From NCBI GenBank assembly GCA_964577295.1, contig CAZNYN010000010.1, positions 1 to 50,202 of the forward strand: a stretch of 50,202 nt of DNA, written 5' to 3'. Shown piece after piece: positions 39,940 through 48,911 of the stretch. The notes beneath the pieces are model-generated. The model was not told where the DNA came from and made no database searches. It worked only from the letters and a program-made list of their open reading frames with translations. Both the position numbers and the translations under genes were made by a program. Every line of letters starts with the position of its first letter. Positions within the stretch are counted from its first letter, which is position 1. This stretch comes from CAZNYN01 sp964577295 (lineage in GTDB: Bacteria; Synergistota; Synergistia; Synergistales; Synergistaceae).

Positions 39940-39989
39940 AAAGGGGTAATGTCAACTATATTATAAATTATAGTTGACATTACCCCTTT
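39940..39989 (+). repeat. 21-bp perfect inverted repeat: BirA-like operator over the bioY promoter
   Basis: Arms AAAGGGGTAATGTCAACTAT plus A (39940-39960) and their exact complement (39969-39989) are separated by 8 bases. Inside lie TGTCAAC (39950-39956) and GTTGACA (39973-39979) with exactly 16 bases between. This is the half-site form and spacing of biotin-repressor (BirA) operators, classically TGTAAAC/TGTTAAC-N14-16-GTTTACA/GTTAACA. The right half-site contains the bioY -35 box. The hairpin with its TTTT tail could also serve as a terminator for metY. Confidence 0.7.
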
Positions 39990-40002
39990 TCAGTTATATT
40001 AT
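39974..40002 (+). promoter_or_regulatory. Promoter of bioY
   Basis: TTGACA (39974-39979), a 17-base spacer and TATTAT (39997-40002). Initiation 7 bases on would fall at the ATG at 40010, giving a leaderless message. A TATACT at 40000-40005 would need a 20-base spacer. Confidence 0.6.
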
Positions 40003-40009
40003 ACTTTCC

Positions 40010-40564
40010 ATGAAAACACATGATATGGCTCAAATTTCAATATTCGCAGTGCTCAGCGCGGTTGGAGCGCGTATTATGATTCCCGTGCCCCTTGTTCCCT
40101 TCACGCTTCAGACATTTGTCTGCATGGTCGCAGGAATGGTACTGGGGTCGAAAAAGGGCGCGGCATCTCAGGCTCTTTACATGTTTATGGGGCTTGTGGG
40201 CATACCGGTATTCACAAACGGGGGAGGCCCTGCTTCCGTTCTGACACCGTCTTTCGGCTATATCGTGGGATTTGTGGCATGCGGATGGGTTACGGGGCGT
40301 ATTGTAGAAATAAGATCCAAAAGCGGACAGCCTTCAAAAATAGACTATCTGACGGCCGCGGCCGCGGGGATTATAGCCGTCTACTCCATAGGACTTCTGC
40401 ACCTTTATATAATAATGAATTTTTTAATGCCCGGGAACGGGATGCCTCTTATGAAAGTTCTCTCTGTAGGGCTTTTCAGCACAATCGGCGGAGATGTCAT
40501 AAAGGCTTTTCTTGCGGCATCTGCGGCAGCAAAGCTGCGGCGCACGGGAGTGTTCAAAAACTAG
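40010..40564 (+). CDS. bioY: Biotin transporter BioY
   Basis: 184 residues from ATG 40010, with six hydrophobic segments. BioY hallmarks are IPVPLVPFTLQTFVCMVAGMVLGSKKGA, YMFMGLVGIPVFTNGGGP, and TPSFGYIVGFVACGWVTG. BioY is the S-component for biotin uptake and may work with shared EcfAT or alone. No ribosome site precedes either ATG 40010 or ATG 40025. The palindrome upstream suggests repression by BirA when biotin is plentiful. An earlier in-frame ATG frame at 39974 would start inside the -35 box. Confidence 0.92.
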   Translation: MKTHDMAQISIFAVLSAVGARIMIPVPLVPFTLQTFVCMVAGMVLGSKKGAASQALYMFMGLVGIPVFTNGGGPASVLTPSFGYIVGFVACGWVTGRIVEIRSKSGQPSKIDYLTAAAAGIIAVYSIGLLHLYIIMNFLMPGNGMPLMKVLSVGLFSTIGGDVIKAFLAASAAAKLRRTGVFKN

Positions 40565-40591
40565 CCCGATACTATATTTGCTCTAACCTTT

Positions 40592-40969
40592 TTACTCTTC
40601 CACGCCAAGTTTTTCCGATGTAAAATCTCTTATCTTTTCAAAAGTCTCATCGCTTATCACATGTTCTATTCTGCATGCGTCATGGTCGGCAGTTTCCTTG
40701 GAAACGCCCAATATCTCGTGCAGAAGGTATGACAGAGTTTTATGCCTTTCATATATCGCATTTGCTTTTTCGATTCCGGCATCGGTAAGGGTCAGCTCTC
40801 CGCGCCTCTGCATGACGATAAAGCCTCGCTCCACAAGAAGCTTTACTGCGCGGCATACGCTGGGTTTCGCATAGCCCAGCTCGTTTGCGATATCTACGGA
40901 ACGAACAGTTCCGTTTCTGTCTTTCAATATTAATATAGTTTCAAGGTAGTTTTCGCCTGATTCCTGCAT
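40592..40969 (-). CDS. DtxR/MntR-family metal-dependent regulator
   Basis: 125 residues from ATG 40969, which follows GGAGG by 8 bases; the in-frame ATGs further upstream have no ribosome site. The N-terminal winged helix is ESGENYLETILILKDRNG, then RSVDIANELGYAKPSVCRAV and a wing FIVMQRRGELTLTD. The dimerisation domain has HKTLSYLLHEILGVSKETADHDACRIEHVISDE, with the typical E..A..DAC.IEH metal ligands. There is no SH3 domain, so it is MntR-like. Mn(2+) or Fe(2+) sensing is likely. It is divergent from a TSUP permease gene. Confidence 0.92.
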   Translation of the reverse strand: MQESGENYLETILILKDRNGTVRSVDIANELGYAKPSVCRAVKLLVERGFIVMQRRGELTLTDAGIEKANAIYERHKTLSYLLHEILGVSKETADHDACRIEHVISDETFEKIRDFTSEKLGVEE

Positions 40970-41084
40970 TGGTGATACCTCCGACATATTTGCAAAAAAG
41001 AAAATGGCACGTGCTTTCTCCACGCCCTTTATCTGTGTGCTATCATACTTATGTTATTTTACATCAAGAAGGGAGAGTTCACAC

Positions 41085-41843
41085 TTGGATTTTTCGCAAT
41101 ATTTTCCGCTTCTCCTTGCCGCTTTGACGGGAGTTGCCGCAGGTTTTCTCAACACATTGGCAGGAGGAGGCTCTCTCCTCACTCTCCCCGTCCTAAATTT
41201 TATAGGGCTTGATCTGGGCATAGCAAATGCCACAAACAGGTTTTCCATACTGTGTCAGAATTTTTCCGCTATGTGCCTATACCAGAAGAGGGGCGAAATA
41301 GAGTGGGACAGCGTATTGAAATATGTACTGCCCGCTATAGCAGGCTCGTTCTTGGGAACTATGACGGCAATATATATTCCTCCGAAAGCATTCAGAATCA
41401 TTGCGGCCATATCTATCGCTGCAATGGGTGCACTCCTGGCATTTAAGCGGGAGATGTGGGAGAACCCCAAAGGCACTCCCCTTTCGCCGCGAGCAAGGGA
41501 TGCCGCGCTCTTTTTCAGCGGAATGTACGGAGGTTTTCTGCAGGCTGGGGTCGGATTTTTCCTGATATGGGCAATAGTAGGCGGGTGCAAAAAAAGCCTT
41601 AAAGAAGCAAATATTATAAAGATTGTTGTGGTCGCTCTCTATACGGTATTGAGCCTCGTTCTCTTTGCCTCTTTCGGCATGGTCAACTGGACGGCTGCCA
41701 CGGCTCTTGCCATAGGTTCTGTAACGGGCGGAAATCTCGGGGCGCGCTTTAACCTCAAAGGAGATAAAAAATATCTGCGTCTTATATTGACAGCAGCGGT
41801 ATTCATAAGCGCGGCTAAGATAATATGGGACACTTTCCGCTGA
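41085..41843 (+). CDS. TSUP-family permease (sulfite exporter TauE/SafE)
   Basis: 252 residues from TTG 41085, which has GGGAG 9 bases upstream; an upstream in-frame ATG at 41004 lies in the divergent promoter region. There are about eight membrane segments. The family repeat motif GFLNTLAGGGSLLTLPVL with NATNRF appears in the first half. GGFLQAGVGFFLIWAIV appears in the second. Members carry sulfite, sulfonates or other organic anions; the substrate here is unknown. It runs into the helicase gene with a 4-base gap. Confidence 0.88.
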   Translation: MDFSQYFPLLLAALTGVAAGFLNTLAGGGSLLTLPVLNFIGLDLGIANATNRFSILCQNFSAMCLYQKRGEIEWDSVLKYVLPAIAGSFLGTMTAIYIPPKAFRIIAAISIAAMGALLAFKREMWENPKGTPLSPRARDAALFFSGMYGGFLQAGVGFFLIWAIVGGCKKSLKEANIIKIVVVALYTVLSLVLFASFGMVNWTAATALAIGSVTGGNLGARFNLKGDKKYLRLILTAAVFISAAKIIWDTFR

Positions 41844-41847
41844 TACC

Positions 41848-44139
41848 GTGAATATTTTTAAAAATTTTTTTGCTGGGAAAAATTCACACTCAAAAGATGT
41901 TACACGCTTTTTGAGGGAACTCGGAGGCGACATTTCCCTCATAAAAAATTTTCCTCCTGCCGAGGCTAAGTACGGAGATTTTTCAGATTTTAACAGAAGA
42001 ATAAAAGACGCTCTCTCCGACATGGGAATAGCGTCTCTATATTCGCACCAAAGCAAGGCATCTTCTCTCGCTCTTTCCGGCAAAGACATCGTTGTCGTCA
42101 CTCCGACATCATCGGGAAAAACTCTTTGCTACAATTTGCCCGTTATCGAGACAATGCTTAAAGACGAGAATTCACACGCTCTCTACCTCTTTCCCTCAAA
42201 GGCTCTGGCACAGGATCAGATGGCAGAGCTCTCCGAATTTTCTTCTGCAATGTGCTTTGACGTACACCCCTTCACCTATGACGGGGACACTTCGCCCAAA
42301 AACAGGAGAGACGCAAGGGAAAGAGGAAGAATTATTATAACCAACCCGGACATGCTGAGTGTGGGCATACTCCCGCATCACGAGTCTTGGGGAAATTTCT
42401 TCAGAAACCTTAAATATATCGTGGTTGACGAGCTTCACACGTACAGGGGCGTATTCGGCTCTCACTTGGCAAATATATTCTCACGCACAGAGAGAATATG
42501 CGCTTTTCACGGTTCGCACCCAACATTTATTTGCTGTTCGGCCACTATCGCAAATCCGCTCGGCCATGCGGAGGCTCTGACAGGCAGAAAAATGACAATG
42601 GTATCGGAAAACGGAGCACCGTCTCCCAAAAAGAATATCATTATATACTCTCCGCCCATTGTCAAAAATAAGCCACTCATCAGACGTTCGTCACTCTATG
42701 ACAGCTCCGCTCTGGCATCGGAGGCTCTCGCGTCGGGAATTAACACCATAGTATTCACACGTTCCCGCTCAAATGTTGAGATGATTGCAGAATTGATTAG
42801 AAAAATGGCAAAGGATAAAGGGCTTCCTCCTTCTTATATTACGGGATACAGAGCGGGCTACCTTCCGCGCGAGAGGCGCACTATAGAAAAGGGGCTGCGC
42901 TGCGGAAAGATAAAGTGCGTTGTGAGCACAAATGCATTAGAACTGGGAATTGACATAGGCTCTCTTGAGCTTGCCGTCATTCACGGATACCCAGGGAGCA
43001 TAGCTTCGGCATGGCAGCAGATAGGACGGGCAGGAAGGCGCGGCAAGGCATCCTTCGCCGTCATAATAGCCTCAGACCGCCCTTCGGACAGATTCCTGGC
43101 CGCAAATCCGGAGTGGTTTTTCAAAGCGTCTCCGGAAACGGCTCTCATCTCCCCATCTAACCCCTACATCTTTGTTGAGCACGTAAAATGTTCCTGTGCG
43201 GAACTGCCGTTTAAAGAAGGAGAACTTTTCGCAGGCAGAGACGTTTCTGCCATTTTAGAATATCTTGCAGAGAGAGGAATGGTACTCAAGACCAAAGATT
43301 TAGACAAGACACTCTACATGAAGGCCAAAGAATTTCACCCCGCATCGGAACTGAACCTTCGAAACTCTCATGGCAGACCATATACAATTTTTGACATCAC
43401 CTCAAAAGAGGAAGGCATAGCAATAGGAAAAATGGATTTTGCCGCAGCTTTGATACAAATATTTCCCGGCGCATCATATTTTCATAACGGGCGCTCGTAC
43501 ACAGTAGAGAAGCTGGACACAGAGAAACTTCGCTGCTATGTAAAAGAGAGTAATCTTAATATTTACACCGAAGCCGATTCTAAAATACGAATAACCATGG
43601 TAAGCGAGAATGAAAGAGCGGGAAACTTCGGGTGGGGGGAAGCAATGGTTGTTTTGACCCCCTATCTCTATAAAATAAAAGACAGGAAAACACATGAAAT
43701 AATAGGACACGGCGCGATAGACTTGCCCGAGACTGCTATAAAAACAGATGCTTTCCTGATGGCTGTCCCCGAGACATTCGAGAACAGGTGTGAGCTAAAG
43801 GCCGCGTTGGAGGCCACAGAACGGCTGTTCGGCATAATAGTTCCGATATTCCTGATGTGCGCACCGGAAGACATTAAAATACATGTAAAGATAAAAGACC
43901 CAATATTAAAACGCTCAGCGCTCTTTATAGCAGACATGGCACCGGGCGGAGTAGGGCTTGCAGAAGGTGCATACGAACTGCGAAGCAAGATACTCTCTGC
44001 TTCAAGAGCGGCTCTGATTTCCTGTAAATGCACAGGAGGATGTCCCGCCTGCATCGGAAATTACAAAAGTGACGTTAATTTAAAAAAAGCCGCTCTCGAG
44101 CTTATCGAAGCGCTGCTGTCGGAAGAGGAAAAGAGCTAA
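41848..44139 (+). CDS. MrfA/YprA-type DEAD/DEAH-box helicase with DUF1998 zinc domain
   Basis: 763 residues with SF2 motifs: VVVTPTSSGKTLCYNLPV (Walker A), FPSKALAQDQ (Ia), TNPDMLSVGILPHH, VVDELHTYRGVFGSHLANI (DEVH-like box II), CCSATIANP (III) and QQIGRAGRRGKASFAVI (VI). The C-terminus (about 730-763) has CKCTGGCPACIGN, the four-cysteine zinc cluster of DUF1998. B. subtilis MrfA, of this family, is a 3'-5' helicase in mitomycin-C lesion repair. GTG 41848 is the first start after the permease stop; no clear ribosome site, so coupling is likely. It ends 4 bases into the convergent amidohydrolase gene. Confidence 0.9.
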   Translation: MNIFKNFFAGKNSHSKDVTRFLRELGGDISLIKNFPPAEAKYGDFSDFNRRIKDALSDMGIASLYSHQSKASSLALSGKDIVVVTPTSSGKTLCYNLPVIETMLKDENSHALYLFPSKALAQDQMAELSEFSSAMCFDVHPFTYDGDTSPKNRRDARERGRIIITNPDMLSVGILPHHESWGNFFRNLKYIVVDELHTYRGVFGSHLANIFSRTERICAFHGSHPTFICCSATIANPLGHAEALTGRKMTMVSENGAPSPKKNIIIYSPPIVKNKPLIRRSSLYDSSALASEALASGINTIVFTRSRSNVEMIAELIRKMAKDKGLPPSYITGYRAGYLPRERRTIEKGLRCGKIKCVVSTNALELGIDIGSLELAVIHGYPGSIASAWQQIGRAGRRGKASFAVIIASDRPSDRFLAANPEWFFKASPETALISPSNPYIFVEHVKCSCAELPFKEGELFAGRDVSAILEYLAERGMVLKTKDLDKTLYMKAKEFHPASELNLRNSHGRPYTIFDITSKEEGIAIGKMDFAAALIQIFPGASYFHNGRSYTVEKLDTEKLRCYVKESNLNIYTEADSKIRITMVSENERAGNFGWGEAMVVLTPYLYKIKDRKTHEIIGHGAIDLPETAIKTDAFLMAVPETFENRCELKAALEATERLFGIIVPIFLMCAPEDIKIHVKIKDPILKRSALFIADMAPGGVGLAEGAYELRSKILSASRAALISCKCTGGCPACIGNYKSDVNLKKAALELIEALLSEEEKS

Positions 44140-44930
44140 AGCTCCAGCAGCCTCGCAGCATTACCGCCTAAAATTAACTCCTTGTCCGAGGAGCTCAGCT
44201 CGAGTGAGTTTATCAAATCTATCTCCTGAGAGGGCAGATGCCACGGAAAATCACTGCCAAGAAGAATTTTTTCTGCTCCGTGCCTCTTTATAATCTTTGT
44301 CATAGTGGTTTTATCCATCCATGACGCCGCGGCATAGCTTGTATCGAAATATATGTCACTCTTCCCCGCTATATTATCGAGAACGTAATCCGCCATATTG
44401 AGCCCTCCCATGTGAGCGGAGACTATCTTTATTCCGGGGAATTCCTTGGCAATGAGTGCCATATCCTGAGGATGAGCCATAACCACCCCTGGTGTGGAGT
44501 ATTCCGCTCCAACATGGAAAACGGCGATAAGCCCCAGAGCCCTTATCAAGTCATACACGGGAAAACAGCGTTCATCGACGGCACTTACGCACTGCATTCC
44601 GGGATGCAGCTTAATGCCCTTCAAACCTTCGTCCGAAATTTTCCATACATATTCAAGTGCGTAAACGGAATCCATACAGACAGAACCGAAAGATATAAGG
44701 CGCTCCGAGTCGATGGACTTCGCAAAGCGCAGTACACTTTCGTGCTGGCTCTCCTTTGTAACGACATTGCACACCACCGACTTATCCACGCCGCACTTAT
44801 CCATTGTATCGAGCAAACTGTCCTCCGTTGCCACGGATCTATAGGGCAGTTCCGAGTTTGACGACATGACTTCCATCGCGTGTCTTGCTATGGCATCGGG
44901 AAATATATGTGTGTGAAAATCAATTATCAT
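44136..44930 (-). CDS. Amidohydrolase-family (TIM-barrel) protein
   Basis: 264 residues. The start has the metal-binding IDFHTHIFPDAIA (HxH). Later come GIKLHPG, FHVGAEYSTPG, SAHMGG (His ligand) and the catalytic Asp in KILLGSDFPWHLPS, matching the Amidohydro_2 pattern. Such enzymes hydrolyse or decarboxylate a wide range of small molecules. I cannot name the substrate; there is no neighbouring pathway gene to help. Confidence 0.87.
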   Translation of the reverse strand: MIIDFHTHIFPDAIARHAMEVMSSNSELPYRSVATEDSLLDTMDKCGVDKSVVCNVVTKESQHESVLRFAKSIDSERLISFGSVCMDSVYALEYVWKISDEGLKGIKLHPGMQCVSAVDERCFPVYDLIRALGLIAVFHVGAEYSTPGVVMAHPQDMALIAKEFPGIKIVSAHMGGLNMADYVLDNIAGKSDIYFDTSYAAASWMDKTTMTKIIKRHGAEKILLGSDFPWHLPSQEIDLINSLELSSSDKELILGGNAARLLEL

Positions 44931-45050
44931 AATTAGTTATATACCACCTTTTTTGCACAAATGCATACAGTTTTGTGATAGACTTTATGCTTGTGGAGAC
45001 GAAGGATATTATAATACCAAAACACTCGAATTTGCAGGAGACGAAAAAAA

Positions 45051-45992
45051 ATGATGATACTTGCCGCAATGCTCTTGGACTCCATATTCGGAGACCCAAA
45101 AGGAATACCCCATCCCGTAACTTATGTCGGGCGCATAATATCCTTCTGGGAAAAAACTCTTTACTCCGAAAAGCATGCGAAGGCAAGAGGCGTAATATTC
45201 TGCGCCGCAGTCCTCATATCTGTTCTCCTTATAATAGCCGCCTTATTTTTTGCGGCACAGTCAATAAACAGCTACCTATTTACCGTCATAAAAATATATA
45301 TGCTCTATGCGGCTATAGCATTCCGCTCTCTCAAAGACGAATCAATGAAAGTCGCGGAGGCGCTAAACGACGGCGATATCTGCAAGGCAAGAAAATTCTT
45401 ATCCTATATTGTGGGCAGAGACACGGAAAAACTCGATAAAAACGGAATAATAAGAGGCTCTGTCGAGACAATAGCGGAAAGCTACATCGACGGGGTATTC
45501 GCAGTGCTCTTTTATATGGTATTGGGCTCTTTTGCGGGACATGCGGCGCTCCTTACCTGGGCATACAAAGCAGTAAACACAATGGATTCAATGGTTGGCT
45601 ACGACGATGAAAGATACCATGACTTCGGCTGGTGCGCGGCCAAGCTTGACGACGTTCTTAACTTCATACCGGCAAGGCTCGGCGCGCTTATCGCGATTGC
45701 TGCAGGAGCCGCTCTGGGTTTTGACAGCAAAAACGCCCTTAGAATATTTATCCGCGACAGAAAAAAGCACAAAAGCCCAAACAGCGCACACGCAGAGAGT
45801 GTCTATGCGGGATTGCTCGGAATATCGCTTGGCGGAGGCGCATTCTACGGAGGCGAGTTTGAAGCAAGACCGACACTGGGTGATAATACAAGAGAACCGC
45901 AGACAGAGGACATAATCAGATCTCACAAAATCCTGACATTCTCATACGCACTCTCCGCCTGCATCATATACATACTTGGGAGAACAATATGA
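45051..45992 (+). CDS. cbiB: Adenosylcobinamide-phosphate synthase CbiB
   Basis: 313 residues, membrane protein with four or five hydrophobic segments. It has the motifs LDSIFGDPKGIPHPVTYVG near the start, GRDTEKLDKNGIIRGSVETIAESYIDGVFA cut into family blocks, and DDVLNFIPARL. It joins cobyric acid to (R)-1-aminopropan-2-ol phosphate in cobalamin synthesis. The start is ATG 45051 or the adjacent ATG 45054, after GCAGGAGACG. It begins a tightly overlapping unit with the two following genes. I looked upstream (44931-45050) for a cobalamin riboswitch and saw no B12-box. Confidence 0.93.
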   Translation: MMILAAMLLDSIFGDPKGIPHPVTYVGRIISFWEKTLYSEKHAKARGVIFCAAVLISVLLIIAALFFAAQSINSYLFTVIKIYMLYAAIAFRSLKDESMKVAEALNDGDICKARKFLSYIVGRDTEKLDKNGIIRGSVETIAESYIDGVFAVLFYMVLGSFAGHAALLTWAYKAVNTMDSMVGYDDERYHDFGWCAAKLDDVLNFIPARLGALIAIAAGAALGFDSKNALRIFIRDRKKHKSPNSAHAESVYAGLLGISLGGGAFYGGEFEARPTLGDNTREPQTEDIIRSHKILTFSYALSACIIYILGRTI

Positions 45993-47008
45993 CAACTTTC
46001 AGACTTCACGGCGCGAATCCCGAAAAGCTCTACGAGAGCTTTGGCATTCCGATGCCGCAAAAAATATCGGACTTCAGCACAAATACAAATGCTCTTGAGT
46101 GGAACGGCGAAATAAATACGGACATTAAAAAAATTCTCTGCGAATATCCCGATGATGAATCTTCAGCCCTACGCTCCCTTATAGCGGCTCAAAATAATTA
46201 TGCGGAAGAAAATATACTTGTGACAAACGGTTCAAACGAGTCTATATATATAATAGCCTCGTATTTTGCATCGGGGCATAACTGCATAGTACAGCCGGTA
46301 TACGGGGAATATGAAAGGGCGCTGAAAAGCTACGGGGCAACCCCTTCGAATATTTTTTCGGCAGACACCATTCCGAATGATGCGGACACTGTGTGGCTCT
46401 GCAATCCATGCAATCCCACGGGGCAATTTATCAAAGACAATGAGATGAAAAACCTATTCACCGCTCACAAAGATAAAACTTTCATCGTAGATGAGGCATA
46501 CAGAGAATTTGTATTTAACGAAGATGCGGAGGCAGAACACACTATCTTCAACAATGTAATATTTCTGCGCTCTCTTACAAAGATATACCACCTCTGCGGG
46601 GCGAGGATAGGCTACGTTGCCGCTCCGTCGGATATCATAGCCAAACTCAAAAAGCGCCAGCCCACGTGGAGCGTAAACTCCCTTGCGCAAAGCGCCGCGG
46701 AAGCATTCCTCAAAGACAGAGAATTTCCCAAAATAACAAGAGAATTTTATAAAGCGGAAATTCCCCGTTTTATAAGAGAACTCAGAAATTGCGGATGTGA
46801 AATCACAGAGACATCTGTAAACTTTTTCCTGATAAAGTGCAAAAATGACGAAGAACTAATATCATTCCTCCTCAAAAAAGGAATAGTTGTCCGCCACACA
46901 AGAAATTTCCCGGGGCTCGACGGCAAATATGTCAGGGCAGCCGCACGCACACAGGAGGAAAATGACCTCTTTACAGCCGCGATGAAAGAGTACAACACAC
47001 AGAGATGA
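45989..47008 (+). CDS. cobD: Threonine-phosphate decarboxylase (CobD-like PLP enzyme)
   Basis: 339 residues of the class-I aminotransferase fold, overlapping cbiB by 4 bases (ATGA). It has FRLHGANPEKLYESFG at the start and ILVTNGSNESIYIIA. CNPCNPTGQ, FIVDEAYREF, the Schiff-base Lys in LRSLTKIYHLCGARIGY and VRHTRNFPGLDGKYVR complete the pattern shared by HisC and CobD. Because it sits between cbiB and a cobC-like gene I call it L-threonine-O-3-phosphate decarboxylase, supplying aminopropanol phosphate for the CbiB step. Histidinol-phosphate aminotransferase is the alternative by sequence alone. Confidence 0.85.
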   Translation: MTTFRLHGANPEKLYESFGIPMPQKISDFSTNTNALEWNGEINTDIKKILCEYPDDESSALRSLIAAQNNYAEENILVTNGSNESIYIIASYFASGHNCIVQPVYGEYERALKSYGATPSNIFSADTIPNDADTVWLCNPCNPTGQFIKDNEMKNLFTAHKDKTFIVDEAYREFVFNEDAEAEHTIFNNVIFLRSLTKIYHLCGARIGYVAAPSDIIAKLKKRQPTWSVNSLAQSAAEAFLKDREFPKITREFYKAEIPRFIRELRNCGCEITETSVNFFLIKCKNDEELISFLLKKGIVVRHTRNFPGLDGKYVRAAARTQEENDLFTAAMKEYNTQR

Positions 47009-47607
47009 AAATATATTTAATACGCCACGCACTCTCCGTCTCAAACATGCACAATATATGGACAGGACAGACGGACGTAGATCTATCGGAAGATGGAATA
47101 AGAGAACAGCGGGAAATATGCGGAAAGTACAGCTACCCTAAGGCAGAGCTCTGCGTATCATCCCCCCTGCGCCGCTGTACCCATTCACTGGAGATCATAT
47201 ACGGGAAAAAGCCTGATCTTACAATGCCTAAGTTTATGGAGTGCTCGCTAGGCATATTGGAAGGGCGAAGCTACACAAACTTAAACGACGACCCCAACTA
47301 CATATCATGGATCGGCAGTCCCGATACGGCTCTCCCGGGAGGAGAAAGCTTTTCACATTTTACCAAAAGAGCGGAAAAAGGCTTTTCCGAAATGCTGGAA
47401 ATGATGAGAGAAAGAAGGATCAACAGCGCCTCCGTAATGCTGCACGGCAATGTGATGAGAGCAATACTGCACAGATTCGCAGACACATACATACCTCACA
47501 GCGAATGGAAAATCCCCAACGGAGGTCTTTACAAACTAGACTTGTCAGACGATGGCAAAGTCCTATCATACACTCAAGAACCCGATTTTCTGTTCAGCAG
47601 CAATTAA
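47005..47607 (+). CDS. cobC: Histidine phosphatase, probable alpha-ribazole phosphatase CobC
   Basis: 200 residues of the phosphoglycerate-mutase-like superfamily. IYLIRHALSVSN (4-15) has the catalytic RH, though the usual RHGET is RHALS. CVSSPLRRC, the acceptor-binding ECSLGILEGRS, and LHGNVMRAIL (second His) match CobC/GpmB. In the cobalamin unit, with a 4-base overlap to the cobD-like gene, removal of phosphate from alpha-ribazole phosphate is the best role. A general phosphatase remains possible. Confidence 0.8.
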   Translation: MKIYLIRHALSVSNMHNIWTGQTDVDLSEDGIREQREICGKYSYPKAELCVSSPLRRCTHSLEIIYGKKPDLTMPKFMECSLGILEGRSYTNLNDDPNYISWIGSPDTALPGGESFSHFTKRAEKGFSEMLEMMRERRINSASVMLHGNVMRAILHRFADTYIPHSEWKIPNGGLYKLDLSDDGKVLSYTQEPDFLFSSN

Positions 47608-47643
47608 GGAACATCACTGTCAAATATCTTGCTGCTGCCGTAC

Positions 47644-47679
47644 CGTCAAAAAAGGACACCCCTAGCTGCGGATGTCCTT
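47644..47679 (-). terminator. Terminator downstream of the kdnA homologue
   Basis: AAGGACA (47652-47658) and TGTCCTT (47673-47679) form a 7-bp stem with a 14-base loop containing CCCTAG. On the minus strand seven T follow. It ends the kdsB-kdnB-kdnA-type unit and lies in the convergent gap with the cobalamin unit. Confidence 0.75.
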
Positions 47680-47715
47680 GGTGTGGTTCGTATTGCTATT
47701 ATCGCAAGAAATTCC

Positions 47716-48894
47716 TTACAGAGCGGCTTTTGCCCCCGCTTTTACCGCGTTTATTATTTTTTCCGATGCTTCGTCTTCCATTATCAAGTTCAGCCCGAAC
47801 ATCACAGCGCGGCTCAGAACCGCTTCTGTTTTTAACATAGATTCGGGTTCATAAGACGGGGCGATTGTGCCGAATACTTCTTTGCCGCTCATCTCGCGCA
47901 GTGCGTCCCAGTGTTTTGCATAGTGCCAAGTGTTGTCCGCTATTATTGCGCACGGAGCGCCCGCTTCTTTTGAGGCGGCTTGGAATCTTTTGGCTGCTTC
48001 CGCGGTTGGCATCATAAAAATAAGGTGCGATGCAGTATCTCCGCATTCGTCATTCATGGGGCGCGGCTTTATTCCCGTTTCCGCCGTCGCGTCAAGAATC
48101 TTCTTCTTTGCCTCACGCAGAAGTCCCAGTGCGTACTCCAACTTTTTAAGTGCGACAAGGCCGAGAGCTCCCTCTATTTCGCTCATTCTGAAATTGACAC
48201 CGAGCCCTGACTTCGCATCCGCTCCGCGGTCGTGCTCCTTGCTGTGAACATGTCCGTGGTCGTGGTAATACTCCATCTTCCTGTAGACAGCCTCATCCCG
48301 AGTAAAGACCATTCCGCCCTCGCCCACAGTGAGAGTCTTGTTCGGGTCAAAGCTCCATGTACCGCAGAGCCCCATTGTGCCCAGGTATCTGCCCTTGTAT
48401 GTTCCTCCGACAACTTCGCAGGCATCTTCTATTATGGGGATGCCGTATTTCTTTCCAAGCTCGATAAACCTGTCCATATCCGCGGCACAGCCGAACATGT
48501 GAACCGGCATAATTGCCTTCGTCTTGGGGGAGATGAGCTTTTCCGCGGAGTTGGGGTCGAGGCTCAGTGTCTCGTCGATATCACCGAGAACCGGAACTGC
48601 GTCACAGGCTACAATCGCCTCTATTGTCGCTATAAAGGTGAAAGGTGTAGTGATTATCTCGTCTCCGGGCTTTATTCCTATTCCTTTAAGGGCTGTTATC
48701 AATGCGGCTGTACCGTTGGAAAGGGCTAAGGCATATTTTGCTCCTGTGATAGCCGCCGCTTCGGCCTCAAACTCATCAACCTTGTAATGCCCTCCCCTGC
48801 TGCTGTGAGAGCCGTATCTGTGAACCATCCTTCTCTCTATTACATCCTTTATCGCATCTATCTCGTCTCTGTTGAAAATTTCGGCTCCCGCCAT
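47716..48894 (-). CDS. kdnA: DegT-family aminotransferase, probable 8-amino-Kdo synthase KdnA
   Basis: 392 residues of the DegT/DnrJ family: SNGTAALITALKGIG (PLP phosphate turn), TTPFTFIATIEAI, the Asp in IEDACEVVGG, and the Schiff-base Lys in SFDPNKTLTVGEGG. Its place 17 bases after a kdnB-like dehydrogenase and near a kdsB end matches the Shewanella kdsB-kdnB-kdnA cassette. There KdnA transfers an amino group to the 8-oxo form of Kdo, giving 8-amino-3,8-dideoxy-Kdo for LPS. The function comes from context; sequence alone says only sugar aminotransferase. AGGAGG precedes the ATG. Confidence 0.8.
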   Translation of the reverse strand: MAGAEIFNRDEIDAIKDVIERRMVHRYGSHSSRGGHYKVDEFEAEAAAITGAKYALALSNGTAALITALKGIGIKPGDEIITTPFTFIATIEAIVACDAVPVLGDIDETLSLDPNSAEKLISPKTKAIMPVHMFGCAADMDRFIELGKKYGIPIIEDACEVVGGTYKGRYLGTMGLCGTWSFDPNKTLTVGEGGMVFTRDEAVYRKMEYYHDHGHVHSKEHDRGADAKSGLGVNFRMSEIEGALGLVALKKLEYALGLLREAKKKILDATAETGIKPRPMNDECGDTASHLIFMMPTAEAAKRFQAASKEAGAPCAIIADNTWHYAKHWDALREMSGKEVFGTIAPSYEPESMLKTEAVLSRAVMFGLNLIMEDEASEKIINAVKAGAKAAL

Positions 48895-48911
48895 AATAAA
48901 CTCCTCCTGTT

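Noticed and set aside
44931..45050. Possible cobalamin riboswitch before cbiB
   Set aside because: No B12-box or adjoining paired elements are visible and the gap is only 120 bases.
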